From an uncultured Alistipes sp. (lineage in GTDB: Bacteria > Bacteroidota > Bacteroidia > Bacteroidales > Rikenellaceae): DNA of 64,000 nucleotides. Shown here in pieces: positions 1 through 8,589 of the stretch. The stretch is taken from contig CALUMQ010000026.1 in the NCBI GenBank assembly GCA_944321765.1, forward strand, positions 186,001 to 250,000. Reading direction: 5' to 3'. The position numbers and the translations under genes are program-made. Positions within the stretch are counted from its first letter, which is position 1. Each line of letters starts with the position of its first letter. A model generated the notes under the pieces. The model ran no database searches, had not been told where the DNA came from, and saw only the letters and a list, made by a program, of their open reading frames with translations.

Positions 1-624
1 GGGGTGGAGCGCGCGAAGGGTTTCACGAACTACCTCATGCGCACGTGGCGGATGATGCATTCGGTCGACTGGATCGCCCGGGCCGTGCGTCATCGTCCCT
101 ACCGGGGCACGCTGCACAACTTCGGCTTCACCAAACGCCTCTATTTCGGGGTCAACGGCTTCAGCCACCTGAACATGAACATCGGCGAGGACGACCTCTT
201 CATGCAGCGGGTCATGACGCGCGACAACGTGAGCGTGATCCTCTCGCCGCGGGCGCTGCTGCGCGAGAAGACGTGGGGCGGAATGAAGTGGTGGATCTCC
301 CAGTTGCGCTATTACGGATCGTCGTTCCGCTTCTACCCGCGCGGCGTGAAGCGCTACATCCGCGGGGAGCTCTTTTCACGGGCGCTCTTTTTCCTGGCGG
401 TGCTCGGGGCGCTGGTGCTCATGCCGCTGGAGTACAAACTCACGGCCGCCGGGGTGCTGGCGGTACGCTACGCGATCGTAGCCGTCGAGGTTCGCCGCAT
501 CGCCCGCCGTCTGGGCGAGGAGGGAATCGTGCTGCGCTACTTCCTGTATGACCTGCTGAGTCCGCTGTGGGCGGCAGCGCTGGGCGTGCTGCTGCTGCGC
601 CGCGACGACCGCGTATGGAGATAG
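1..624 (+). CDS. Glycosyltransferase family 2 protein, C-terminal part (5' cut by window edge)
   Basis: The frame is open to the first base, so the start lies outside the window; a GTG at position 4 is in frame but probably internal. The visible ~207 residues carry a GEDDLF motif, like the acidic ED motif of GT-A family 2 enzymes that positions the catalytic base, followed by a W/R/Y-rich stretch (KWWISQLRYYG). The C-terminal half has two hydrophobic segments (about residues 125-155 and 180-200), which would anchor the enzyme in the inner membrane. Expected role: transfer of a sugar from a nucleotide donor onto an envelope glycan; donor and acceptor cannot be read from this fragment. The stop overlaps the next gene's ATG region by 10 bases, suggesting translational coupling to the sigma factor. 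Confidence 0.75.
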   Translation, partial: GVERAKGFTNYLMRTWRMMHSVDWIARAVRHRPYRGTLHNFGFTKRLYFGVNGFSHLNMNIGEDDLFMQRVMTRDNVSVILSPRALLREKTWGGMKWWISQLRYYGSSFRFYPRGVKRYIRGELFSRALFFLAVLGALVLMPLEYKLTAAGVLAVRYAIVAVEVRRIARRLGEEGIVLRYFLYDLLSPLWAAALGVLLLRRDDRVWR

Positions 625-1178
625 CCGACTATATCGTAGCCGACGACCGGGAGCTGGTCCGCCGGGCGCTCGACGGGGACGATACCGCCTTCGAGTACCT
701 CTTCAACCGCTACCGGGATGCCATCCACACGCTCTTCGTGCAGCGGCTCGGGGGGACGAACGATGCCGACGACCTGCTGCAGGAGACCTTCATCAAGGTC
801 TACATCAACCTCCACCGCTACAGCGCGGAGTATACCTTCGGACAGTGGGTCTACACCATCGCGCGCAACACGTTCATCGACTACGTGCGCCGGCGTCAGG
901 AGGATCTTCCGATCGACGAACGCTTCACGGCTCCGGCGTCGAACGCCCCGACCCCCGAGGAGAGCTTCATCAACCTCCAGCAGCGGACGCAGATCGAGCA
1001 CTATCTCGAGCGGCTGACGCCGCGCTACCGGCAGCTGATCGTCATGCGCTTCTTCGAGGAGTACTCCTACGAGGAGATTGCCTCGAAACTCTCACTGCCG
1101 CTGGGGACCGTGAAGACACAGATCCACCGGGCGCGGGAGCAGATGTGCCGGATGATCACCGAGGGCGAGCAGCATTGA
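615..1178 (+). CDS. ECF-type RNA polymerase sigma factor
   Basis: 187 residues. Region 2 (about residues 22-90) contains DADDLLQETF and the aromatic stretch FGQWVYTIARNTF used for -10 recognition and melting. Region 4 (about 125-180) contains YSYEEIASKLSLPLGTVKTQ, a helix-turn-helix for -35 recognition, then RAREQM. No region 1 or 3 is present, which is the group 4 (ECF/RpoE) layout. The ATG at 615 was chosen because it begins the conserved part; a longer in-frame extension lies inside the glycosyltransferase gene. No anti-sigma factor or SusC partner lies beside it, so its signal and targets are unknown. It may be co-translated with the upstream glycosyltransferase. Confidence 0.9.
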   Translation: MEIADYIVADDRELVRRALDGDDTAFEYLFNRYRDAIHTLFVQRLGGTNDADDLLQETFIKVYINLHRYSAEYTFGQWVYTIARNTFIDYVRRRQEDLPIDERFTAPASNAPTPEESFINLQQRTQIEHYLERLTPRYRQLIVMRFFEEYSYEEIASKLSLPLGTVKTQIHRAREQMCRMITEGEQH

Positions 1179-1256
1179 CCGGGGAGCGCCGAAAGACCCG
1201 CCTGCGCCTCCGCGCGCCCCATCCTGGTTTATGGAAACTCCGCAACGAACGAGCCT

Positions 1257-1880
1257 ATGGAACTTATCGAGAAATATTTTCCCGACCTGACGGATCTCCA
1301 GCGCGAACGCTTTGCCGCGCTGTGGGATCTCTATGCCGACTGGAACGCGAAGATCAACGTCGTTTCGCGCAAGGACTTCGACCAGCTCTACCTGCGCCAC
1401 GTGCTGCACTCGCTGGCCATCGCCCGGGTGTGCCGCTTCGACGCCGGGGCGCGGGTGCTCGACGTGGGCTGCGGCGGGGGCTTCCCGTCCATCCCCCTGG
1501 CCATCCTCTTCCCGCAGACGCACTTTACGGCCGCCGACTCGATCCGCAAGAAGATCACCGTGGTCGAAGGGGTCTCGTCGAGCCTCGGGCTGACGAACCT
1601 CACGCCGCGGTGCGTGCGTGTCGAGACGCTCGCGGATCGTTACGACTACGTGGTTTCGCGGGCCGTTACGGCGATGCCGGAATTTGTCAAATGGGTGTGG
1701 GGAAAGCTCGACCGCGGACAGCACGGCTCGCTGCCCAACGGCATTCTCTACCTCAAGGGCGGGGATCTGGCCGAGGAGCTGGCCCGCACGGGCCTTCGGT
1801 GGGACGTGTATGACATCCCGGCCTTCTTCGACGAGCCGTTCTTCGAGACGAAGAAGGTGGTCTATACGCCTAAAAAGTGA
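1257..1880 (+). CDS. rsmG: 16S rRNA (guanine527-N7)-methyltransferase RsmG
   Basis: 207 residues, normal for RsmG (GidB). It methylates N7 of G527 in the 530 loop of 16S rRNA with S-adenosylmethionine. The N-terminal WNAKINVVSR and LYLRHVLHSLA stretches and the SAM-binding loop VLDVGCGGGFPSIPLA (about residues 65-80) are family signatures, and VVSRAVTAMPEFVKW follows the usual catalytic region. It starts 78 bases after the sigma factor with no terminator in between, so it may share that transcript. The gene downstream is convergent. Confidence 0.95.
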   Translation: MELIEKYFPDLTDLQRERFAALWDLYADWNAKINVVSRKDFDQLYLRHVLHSLAIARVCRFDAGARVLDVGCGGGFPSIPLAILFPQTHFTAADSIRKKITVVEGVSSSLGLTNLTPRCVRVETLADRYDYVVSRAVTAMPEFVKWVWGKLDRGQHGSLPNGILYLKGGDLAEELARTGLRWDVYDIPAFFDEPFFETKKVVYTPKK

Positions 1881-1936
1881 TTTTGCGAAGAGGCGGTTTT
1901 GTGAATAATTAAGGCGATTTTGCGGATCCGGCCTTG

Positions 1937-2374
1937 TCACGGCTCCTTTTTGGCGTGGTCGAGAATCCGCTGCAGATTCGCCATCAGTGTCTCGGCGTCG
2001 GTGGCCCCGGTGATGCGCCCGAGGAGCTCCCCGTCGGGCGAAAAGATCAGATAGAGAGGAATCGATCCGCTGCCGTAGCGCTCCATGAGCTTGCGCCCCG
2101 TGGATTTGTCGACATTGTATTTGGCGGCGATGAAGCGCTGCTCCATGAATGCTCCGACCTCGCGCTTCGAGAATACCTCGCGCTCCATCCTTCGGCAGGG
2201 CGGGCACCAGTCGGCATAGAGGTCGATGAATACGGGCTTTCCGCTGTGCAGGGCCTTTTCGTGCAGGGCGTCGGTCGATCCGGTTTCGAATCGCACCTGG
2301 GCGCGGGGCGCTGCGGCTCCGAGGAGCAGGAGGCCGAGGAGAAGTATTGATTTTTTCAACAACGGGGTCATCAT
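1937..2374 (-). CDS. Secreted thioredoxin-fold protein (WCPPC)
   Basis: 145 residues from the ATG at 2374; a TTG two codons upstream is possible but less likely. A hydrophobic signal peptide (about residues 5-25, ending APRAQ) sends it to the periplasm or outer membrane. The mature part has the redox motif WCPPC (Cys57, Cys60) in the context FIDLYADWCPPCRRME, and GSIPLYLIFSPDG supplies the cis-proline. This resembles the thioredoxin_7/DsbD C-terminal group, so a periplasmic disulfide reductase or thiol-relay role is likely; the partner is unknown. A run of tandem repeats separates it from rlmN upstream. Confidence 0.85.
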   Translation of the reverse strand: MMTPLLKKSILLLGLLLLGAAAPRAQVRFETGSTDALHEKALHSGKPVFIDLYADWCPPCRRMEREVFSKREVGAFMEQRFIAAKYNVDKSTGRKLMERYGSGSIPLYLIFSPDGELLGRITGATDAETLMANLQRILDHAKKEP

Positions 2375-2459
2375 GAACAATTTTTAAAGGTTTTGTACTT
2401 CCGTCTGTCCGGAATCTACCCGGGCACGGAGAGGGATGCAAAATGCCTGCCAGCTCCCC

Positions 2460-2710
2460 GTCGCCCTTTATTTTCGGGCTTAGCCGAGGCGGGGCGCGCA
2501 AGGCTTTCCTATTCGAGCCGAAGCTCTTTGTCGCCTTCTAAATCCCGGCTCCTAGCCGGGCGGGGCGCGCAAGGCTTTCCTATTCGAGCCGAAGCTCTCT
2601 GTCGCCTTCTAAATCCCGGCTTCTAGCCGGGCGGGCGCAGAAGAGCTTCTGATCTCGGAAGAAGCTCCCTCCCGCCCTCTAAATCCCGCTTCTTAAGCGG
2701 GTGCTGAGCA
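2460..2710. repeat. Tandem array of ~71-bp units running into the 3' end of rlmN
   Basis: Units start at about 2460, 2530, 2601 and 2671 (70-71 bp). Units 1 and 2 share a near-identical stretch (ggggcgcgcaaggctttcct, then attcgagccgaagctct); unit 3 is more diverged. Each unit carries a small palindrome such as cccggctcctagccggg. The fourth unit is partial and contains the last seven codons and stop of rlmN, so the array looks like repeated copies of the rlmN tail. The array fills most of the roughly 300-bp gap between the thioredoxin gene and rlmN; no gene is visible in it. Confidence 0.85.
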
Positions 2711-3716
2711 AGCCGCAGGCGGCCTGAATATCCTCGCCGCGCGAGGCGCGTATGGTGGTCTGAATGCCGCGTGCGGTGAGAGCGTCGCGGAAACGGATCA
2801 TCGCTTCGTCGTCGGGTGAGAAGTAGGGCGAGTCGGGAATGCGGTGGAACCGGATGAGGTTGATGCGGCACTTGATGCCGTTGAGCAGCCGCGACAACTC
2901 GCGGATGTGCCGCGGGGAGTCGTTGAGCCCGCTCATGACGATGTACTCGAACGATACCCTCCGCTGATGGGTGAAGTCGTGACGGCGGAGGATGCGGATA
3001 ACCTCGGCAATGGGCCACGCCTTCTCGACGGGCATGATCTCGGCGCGCTCGTCGTGAAAGGGGTTGTGGAGACTGACGGCCAGATGGACCTTCGAGTCTG
3101 CGAGGAATCGTTCGAGCTGGGGGACGACGCCTGCCGTCGAGAGGGTGATGCGCGTCGGGGACCATGCGAAGCCCCAGGGCGCAGTGAGAATATCGAGTGC
3201 CTGCAGGACGTTGTCGATGTTGTCCAGCGGTTCGCCCATTCCCATGAACACGAGATTCGTGAGCCGGTCGCGCTCGGGCAGCGAGACGATCTGGTTGAGG
3301 ATCTCGGCCGTGGAGAGCGACTGCTGAAGCCCCTGGCGACCCGTTGCGCAGAACCGGCATCCCATGCGGCACCCGGCCTGGGACGATATGCAGAGCGTGG
3401 CGCGCCCGGCGTCGGGAATGAATGCCGACTCGATGAAGTGCCCCTGAAGGGTCCTGAAGAGGTACTTTTTCGTTCCGTCGGCCGATACGGAGACCTTTTC
3501 GGGCTCCGAGAGCGCGGGTTCGAAGCGCTCGGCAAGACGCTGCCGGGCCGCAGCCGCGAGGTCGGTCATGCGGAGCGGATCCTCGACGTGGCGGACGTAG
3601 AGCCACCGAGCGATCTGCCGTGCGGCGAATCCGGGCAGACGGAACTCCTCGCAGAGCGCGACGAGCTGCGGGAGGCTCTTTCCGTAGAGGTATTCCTTGT
3701 TTTCGGAGGGGTTCAT
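2679..3716 (-). CDS. rlmN: 23S rRNA (adenine2503-C2)-methyltransferase RlmN
   Basis: 345 residues, full length. A radical-SAM enzyme that methylates C2 of A2503 in 23S rRNA, and A37 of some tRNAs in the known family. The cluster motif is Cys116-x3-Cys120-x2-Cys123 (GCRMGCRFC). The two thiols used for methyl transfer and release are present as Cys109 (ATLCISSQAGC) and Cys334 (DIQAACG). GMGEPLDN and LAVSLHNP are further signatures. The last codons lie inside the fourth unit of the downstream repeat array. A possible -7 box (TATTTTTG, minus strand, 3737-3744) lies just upstream, without a clear -33. Confidence 0.96.
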   Translation of the reverse strand: MNPSENKEYLYGKSLPQLVALCEEFRLPGFAARQIARWLYVRHVEDPLRMTDLAAAARQRLAERFEPALSEPEKVSVSADGTKKYLFRTLQGHFIESAFIPDAGRATLCISSQAGCRMGCRFCATGRQGLQQSLSTAEILNQIVSLPERDRLTNLVFMGMGEPLDNIDNVLQALDILTAPWGFAWSPTRITLSTAGVVPQLERFLADSKVHLAVSLHNPFHDERAEIMPVEKAWPIAEVIRILRRHDFTHQRRVSFEYIVMSGLNDSPRHIRELSRLLNGIKCRINLIRFHRIPDSPYFSPDDEAMIRFRDALTARGIQTTIRASRGEDIQAACGLLSTRLRSGI

Positions 3717-3887
3717 GGCACGCGGTTTTCGAGAGACAAAAATAGGTAAAATTTGAAGATTTTTGCTTCGGGAGGTTCATTTTTGGAAATTTATCCATAT
3801 ATTTGTGGTGCATAGGCACCCCATGCGCAGCAGGCCGTCGGGAGAGCCTGCCGGAATAATTAACCGAACAATTTAAAACTCAAATAG

Positions 3888-4574
3888 ATGGAAATCAAAA
3901 AGACCCCCAAAGCGGACCTTCAGAACAAGCGCGGACTGCTGCTTGAAATCGGTCTCGTCGTGTCGCTGGCACTTGTGATCGTGGCGTTCTGGTATACGCC
4001 GAAGGAGCGCAAGATCGAGAAGCTCGACCTCCAGACGGCGGTTGTCGAGGAGCAGATCGTGGAGATTACTCGTCAGGACCAGAAGCCTGTCGAGCAGCCC
4101 AAAAAGGTAGAGGTGAAGGTTATTGCCGACCTGCTGCAGGTCGTGACCAATGACACGAAGATTACTACGGACGTAAGCTTCGCCGAGTTTGACGACAATA
4201 CGGACTTCATCCAGTCGGTGGGTGTTGCCGAGGAGGAGGTTGTCGAGGATGACCAGCCGTTCCTCATCGCCGAGACGATGCCGTCGTTCCAGGGCGGAGA
4301 CCTCAATACGTTCCGTGCATGGGTGCAGCAGAACGTTCGTTTCCCGCAGATAGCCCTTGAGAACGGCATCCAGGGACGTGTTGTCGTATCGTTCGTTATC
4401 GAGAAGGACGGTCGTCTGACGAACATCCAGGTGCTGCAGACTCCGGACCGTTCGCTCTCCGAGGAGACGATCCGCGTGCTGAACAAGTCTCCGAAATGGA
4501 GCCCGGGCAAGCAGCGTAACCAGGTTGTACGTGTCAAGTATACCCTTCCGGTAGACTTCCGTGTACAGAACTGA
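3888..4574 (+). CDS. TonB-like energy transducer protein
   Basis: 228 residues. A short cytoplasmic N-terminus is followed by one membrane anchor (about 18-36), a charged spacer (40-80), a linker, and a C-terminal TonB domain (about 135-228) with the Bacteroidetes form FPQIALENGIQGRVVVSFVIEKDG and a final PVDF. TonB couples the proton motive force to outer-membrane receptors such as SusC. The spacer is much shorter and less proline-rich than in E. coli TonB, which is usual in this phylum. Codon choice (many GTT, CGT, AAG) differs from the GC-rich neighbours and suggests high expression. A TATATTTG -7-like box at 3798-3805 could drive it; no good -33 is visible. A terminator follows. Confidence 0.85.
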   Translation: MEIKKTPKADLQNKRGLLLEIGLVVSLALVIVAFWYTPKERKIEKLDLQTAVVEEQIVEITRQDQKPVEQPKKVEVKVIADLLQVVTNDTKITTDVSFAEFDDNTDFIQSVGVAEEEVVEDDQPFLIAETMPSFQGGDLNTFRAWVQQNVRFPQIALENGIQGRVVVSFVIEKDGRLTNIQVLQTPDRSLSEETIRVLNKSPKWSPGKQRNQVVRVKYTLPVDFRVQN

Positions 4575-4595
4575 TCGGCGCAAATAGACGTATGG

Positions 4596-4631
4596 AGGGT
4601 ATCCGGCTTTCGGGCGGGATACCCTTTTTGT
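4596..4631 (+). terminator. Rho-independent terminator after the TonB-like gene
   Basis: A perfect 9-bp stem (agggtatcc / ggataccct, 4596-4604 and 4617-4625) with a 12-base loop, followed by TTTTTG. It sits 22 bases after the stop codon. Confidence 0.8.
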
Positions 4632-4690
4632 CTCCAAAGAGATTTGCCCTGCGGAATCCGCAGAAGGGTGCGGCAGGGCAGACGAGAAGT

Positions 4691-5992
4691 ATGAAAAAAC
4701 AGACAGATTTGGAAGAGAACAAGAGCAACCGGCAGGAGGATAAGAGAAGCCGGCAGGAGGATACCCGGAAGAGGGACGATTCCCGCCGGAGCGGCGTGCA
4801 GACCCCGACGCCTGGGGAGGATCCGCGCGAACGTGCGGTGCTGATCTCCGTTGTCCGCGACAATCAGGAGCCGCGGCAGGCCGAGGAGTACCTCGACGAA
4901 CTGGAGTTTCTGGCCGAGACGGCCGACATCCGGGCCGTGAAACGCTTCACGCAGCGGCTTGCGCAGCCGTCGTCACGCATCTATGTCGGTCCGGGAAAGC
5001 TGCAGGAGATCGTGGAGTACTGCCGGGAGGAGGAGATCGACGTGGCGATCTTCGACGACGAACTGACGCCGTCGCAGACGCGCAACATCGAGAAGGAGAT
5101 GCCGTGCCGGGTGCTGGACCGCACGCGGCTGATTCTCGACATCTTCCTGTCGCGGGCGCAGACGGCCTACGCCAAGACGCAGGTGCAGCTGGCCAACTAC
5201 GAATACATGCTTCCGCGGCTGTCGGGCCTGTGGACGCACCTCGAACGACAGCGCGGCGGCACGGGCACGCGTGGCGGAGCGGGCGAGCGTGAGATCGAGA
5301 CCGACCGACGCATCATCCGCGACCGCATCGCGAAGCTGAAGGAGGATCTGAAGAAGATCGACCGGCAGATGGCCGTGCAGCGGTCGAACCGCGGGTCGCT
5401 GGTGCGTGTGGCGCTGGTGGGGTATACGAACGTGGGGAAGTCCACGCTGATGAACCTCATCTCGAAGAGCGAGGTCTTTGCCGAGAACAAGCTCTTCGCG
5501 ACGCTCGACACGACGGTGCGCAAGGTGGTCTTCGACAACCTGCCGTTTCTGCTGTCCGACACGGTGGGCTTCATCCGCAAGTTGCCCACGGAGCTGATCG
5601 AGTCGTTCAAGTCGACGCTCGACGAGGTCCGGGAGGCTGATCTGCTGATCCACGTGGTCGACATTTCGCACCCGCAGTTCGAGGATCAGATCGCCGTTGT
5701 GAAGCAGACGCTTCAGGAGATCGGTGCGGGTGACAAACCCGTCTACCTGGTTTTCAACAAGGTGGATGCCTACCGCTGGGTGGAGAAGGATGCCGACGAC
5801 CTGACGCCTGCGACGCGTGAGAACCGCACGCTCGACGAGCTGAAGCGGAGCTGGATCGCGCAGGCCAATACGCCGTGCATCTTTCTTTCGGCGCTCAAGC
5901 GGCTCAACCTGGAAAAATTTCGCTCGGATCTGTACGGGATGGTGCGGGAGATTCACGCCGGGCGTTACCCGTTCAACAACTTTCTTTATTGA
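4691..5992 (+). CDS. hflX: GTPase HflX
   Basis: 433 residues from the ATG at 4691, preceded by a GAAG. A longer in-frame start at 4592 lies inside the preceding terminator, so it was rejected. The first ~40 residues are a charged tail (Lys/Arg/Glu-rich). The HflX N-terminal domain follows (about 50-150, with RIYVGPGKLQEI and VAIFDDELTPSQTRNIEK), then a basic linker (GGTGTRGGAGEREIETDRR), then the G domain with G1 GYTNVGKST, G3 DTVGF and G4 NKVD. HflX binds the 50S subunit and rescues stalled ribosomes under stress. upp follows after 21 bases, so the two are probably co-transcribed. Confidence 0.95.
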   Translation: MKKQTDLEENKSNRQEDKRSRQEDTRKRDDSRRSGVQTPTPGEDPRERAVLISVVRDNQEPRQAEEYLDELEFLAETADIRAVKRFTQRLAQPSSRIYVGPGKLQEIVEYCREEEIDVAIFDDELTPSQTRNIEKEMPCRVLDRTRLILDIFLSRAQTAYAKTQVQLANYEYMLPRLSGLWTHLERQRGGTGTRGGAGEREIETDRRIIRDRIAKLKEDLKKIDRQMAVQRSNRGSLVRVALVGYTNVGKSTLMNLISKSEVFAENKLFATLDTTVRKVVFDNLPFLLSDTVGFIRKLPTELIESFKSTLDEVREADLLIHVVDISHPQFEDQIAVVKQTLQEIGAGDKPVYLVFNKVDAYRWVEKDADDLTPATRENRTLDELKRSWIAQANTPCIFLSALKRLNLEKFRSDLYGMVREIHAGRYPFNNFLY

Positions 5993-6013
5993 CACCAACC
6001 ATCCGACGCAGAT

Positions 6014-6670
6014 ATGACAGTTCACGTATTATCCGAGCAGAATACCATTCTGAACAAGTTTCTGTCGCAGATTCGCGACAAACGCATCCAGCAGGACTCG
6101 ATGCGCTTCCGACGCAACATGGAGCGCATCGGCGAGATCACGGCCTACGAGATCTCGAAGACGCTGCATTATGAGCCGCAGACGGTCGAGACGCCGCTCG
6201 GCGAGGCCACGGTGGCTGTGATCGACGACCAGATCGTGCTGGCCACGGTGCTCCGGGCGGGTCTTCCCTACCACCAGGGCTTTCTGAACTTCTTCGACGA
6301 TGCGCAGAACGCCTTTGTCTCGGCCTACCGCAAGAGCACGAAGGACGGGAAATTCACCGTGAAGGTGGAGTACATTTCGTGCGGGAGCCTCGAAGGGAAG
6401 ACGCTGCTGCTGGTCGATCCGATGCTTGCCACGGGGTCGTCGCTGGTGCTGACCTACGAGGCGCTGTGCCAGAAGGGCGGCACGCCGCTCCACACGCACG
6501 TGGCGTCGGTCATTGCGAGCGAACAGGGCCTTGAGTACGCGATGAACCACATGCCGCGCCAGGAGACGACGATCTGGGTGGCGGCCGTCGACGAGGAGCT
6601 GACCTCGCGGGCCTATATCGTTCCGGGCATCGGCGATGCCGGCGACCTTGCTTACGGAGAGAAGATCTGA
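6014..6670 (+). CDS. upp: Uracil phosphoribosyltransferase
   Basis: 218 residues. Converts uracil and PRPP to UMP in pyrimidine salvage. The PRPP-binding loop is VDPMLATGSS, and the C-terminal uracil-binding segment PGIGDAGDLAYG is intact. TVLRAGLPYHQGF is the usual flexible-loop region. It lies 21 bases after hflX and ends one base before the next ATG, so it appears to be in an operon with both neighbours. Confidence 0.96.
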   Translation: MTVHVLSEQNTILNKFLSQIRDKRIQQDSMRFRRNMERIGEITAYEISKTLHYEPQTVETPLGEATVAVIDDQIVLATVLRAGLPYHQGFLNFFDDAQNAFVSAYRKSTKDGKFTVKVEYISCGSLEGKTLLLVDPMLATGSSLVLTYEALCQKGGTPLHTHVASVIASEQGLEYAMNHMPRQETTIWVAAVDEELTSRAYIVPGIGDAGDLAYGEKI

Positions 6671-6671
6671 G

Positions 6672-8510
6672 ATGAAGCGCAGAGTGGCCTTTCTGGCGGC
6701 GGTGTTTGCCGCGACGACCGTGCTGATGGCATTGCAGAAGCCGGTCTTCATGGCCTGGTACGCGGCGGATGCCGCGGGACAGGGCTTCGGGGCGTGGCTG
6801 GCCGTGGTGGGACACGGGCTGTCGCTCGACATGACCGTGGCGGGCTACGTCACGGTCATTCCGTTGCTGGCGGCGCTCGTGTCGGTGTGGGTACGCCTCC
6901 CGGAACGCTTCTGGAGGGGGCTACTTACCACCTATTTCGTCCTCATCTCCGTGGTGACGGCGTTGATCTTCGCCGTCGACGTGGCGCTCTACGAACACTG
7001 GGGCTTCCGCCTCGACGCGACGATCCTGATCTACCTCGCCGATCCGAAGGATGCCATGGCGAGCGTCGACGCATGGACGGCCGTGCGGCAGCTCGCCCTG
7101 GCTGCGCTCTACGCCGCGCTGATGATCTGGAGCTACCGGCGCATCGTGCGGCTCTTCGACGCACGCCCCCTGCGCTGGGGCGCCGCCTCGCTCGGCACGC
7201 TGGCGCTGCTGCTGCTCGGGGGCTTCGACTTCCTGGCCATCCGCGGCGGAACGGGAGCCTCGGTGGCCAACGTCTCGAAGGTCTACTTCAGCTCGGAGAT
7301 GTTTCTGAACCATGCCGCCACGAATCCCGTCTTCTCGTTTCTCTCGACGCTGGGCAAGCAGGAGGACTATGCGTCGGCCTACCCCTTCTTCGACGAGGCG
7401 ACGCGCGAGGCGAAGTTTGCCGGACTGCGCGGCGACCGCTCTGCGGCGCCGACCCAACGGGTGCTGCGCGAGGGGGTGGAGCGCCCCAACGTGGTGGTGG
7501 TGATCCTCGAGAGCTTCGCCCGCACGGTGATGGACGAGAGGGTCGACGGCGAGCCGGTCATGCCGTGGATGCAGCGCCTCAAGACGGAAGGCGTCTGGTT
7601 CGAGAACTTCTTCGCCAACTCGTTCCGCACGGACCGGGGCGAGGTCTCCATTCTGAGCGGCTTCCCGGCGCAGACGCGCATGTCGGTTATGAAACTTCCG
7701 AACAAGAGCCGCAACCTGCCTTCGATAGCCCGCTCGCTGGCCCGCGCGGGCTACGCCACGAGCTTCGCCTACGGCGGGGACCTGAACTTTACGAACCAGG
7801 CGTCGTACATGTACGCCACGGGATGGCAGGAGCTCATCTGGCAGAAGGATCTGAAGTTCGACACACCGCCGGCCGACTGGGGCTACGACGATGCCGTGAT
7901 GTGCGACTGGTTCGCCGATCGGGTCATCTCGCTGAGCGGGGGCGGGGAGCCCTTTCTGGCGGGACTGCTGACGTTGAGCAGCCATACGCCGTTCGATGTT
8001 CCCTACGCGAAGTTCGCCGACCGGGAGCTCAACGCCATGGCCTTTTCGGATGAATGCGTCGGGCGGATGATCGAGCGGCTGAAGGACTCCCCGGCGTGGG
8101 ACAACCTGCTGGTGGTGCTGGTTGCCGACCACGGTTTCCCCTACCCGAAGACACTTTCGTACAACGAACCGCTGCGCCACCGCATTCCGATGATCTGGAC
8201 GGGCGGAGCGGTTGCCGGACCGCGTAGCATCGACACCTATGCGTCGCAGATCGACCTGGCGGCGACGCTTCTCGGACAGCTGGGGCTTGCACACGACGAT
8301 TACGCCTTCAGCAAGGATCTCTTCGCTCCGGCACCGCCGCGGAAGTTTGCCTACTATGCCTTCAACGACGGCTTCGGCGTGGTCGATTCGCTCGGGGCCG
8401 CGGTGTGGGATGCCACGGGCGACCGGGTCGTCACGGCGACGAATCCCGAGTTGCTCGACGTCGGGCGGACGATGCTCCAGACAACCTATACGGAGATCGC
8501 GGATCTCTGA
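6672..8510 (+). CDS. LTA-synthase-like sulfatase-fold membrane protein
   Basis: 612 residues from the ATG at 6672, which follows the upp stop directly. Five or so membrane helices fill residues 1-200. The C-terminal catalytic domain (about 275-580) has the alkaline-phosphatase/sulfatase fold used by LtaS. Metal-site residues are visible in VVVVILESF and VVLVADHGF; Thr320 in SFRTDRGEVS is the likely nucleophile, and SSHTPFDVP is a family motif. Relatives move phosphoglycerol or phosphoethanolamine onto a membrane lipid or glycan on the outer face of the inner membrane. Gram-negative bacteria lack lipoteichoic acid, so the acceptor here is unknown. It is not a classic sulfatase: the C-x-P-x-R maturation motif is absent. 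Confidence 0.85.
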   Translation: MKRRVAFLAAVFAATTVLMALQKPVFMAWYAADAAGQGFGAWLAVVGHGLSLDMTVAGYVTVIPLLAALVSVWVRLPERFWRGLLTTYFVLISVVTALIFAVDVALYEHWGFRLDATILIYLADPKDAMASVDAWTAVRQLALAALYAALMIWSYRRIVRLFDARPLRWGAASLGTLALLLLGGFDFLAIRGGTGASVANVSKVYFSSEMFLNHAATNPVFSFLSTLGKQEDYASAYPFFDEATREAKFAGLRGDRSAAPTQRVLREGVERPNVVVVILESFARTVMDERVDGEPVMPWMQRLKTEGVWFENFFANSFRTDRGEVSILSGFPAQTRMSVMKLPNKSRNLPSIARSLARAGYATSFAYGGDLNFTNQASYMYATGWQELIWQKDLKFDTPPADWGYDDAVMCDWFADRVISLSGGGEPFLAGLLTLSSHTPFDVPYAKFADRELNAMAFSDECVGRMIERLKDSPAWDNLLVVLVADHGFPYPKTLSYNEPLRHRIPMIWTGGAVAGPRSIDTYASQIDLAATLLGQLGLAHDDYAFSKDLFAPAPPRKFAYYAFNDGFGVVDSLGAAVWDATGDRVVTATNPELLDVGRTMLQTTYTEIADL

Positions 8511-8531
8511 GAAAATCCCCTTTGTTAGGTA

Positions 8532-8562
8532 TTGCCGGATTGCGCGGGGAGCGTTACCTTTG
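8532..8562 (+). promoter_or_regulatory. Bacteroidetes-type promoter for the hemerythrin-LuxR gene
   Basis: TTG at 8532-8534, a 20-base spacer, and TACCTTTG at 8555-8562 match the Bacteroidetes housekeeping pattern (TTTG-N19-21-TAnnTTTG). The gene's ATG lies 28 bases beyond the -7 box. Confidence 0.65.
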
Positions 8563-8589
8563 CGCATTGAACCATTGGAGGCGTTTTAT

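Noticed and set aside
1092-2501. A 469-codon minus-strand open frame running through rsmG and the thioredoxin gene
   Set aside because: Overlaps two better supported genes and a repeat array; arginine- and proline-rich sequence typical of shadows.
2523-2660. A CRISPR array in the repeats after rlmN
   Set aside because: Unit spacing is about 71 bp with no alternation of constant repeat and unique spacer, and no cas genes are near.
4592-4690. An upstream start for HflX at 4592
   Set aside because: The added codons lie within the TonB-gene terminator and would give an unconserved tail.
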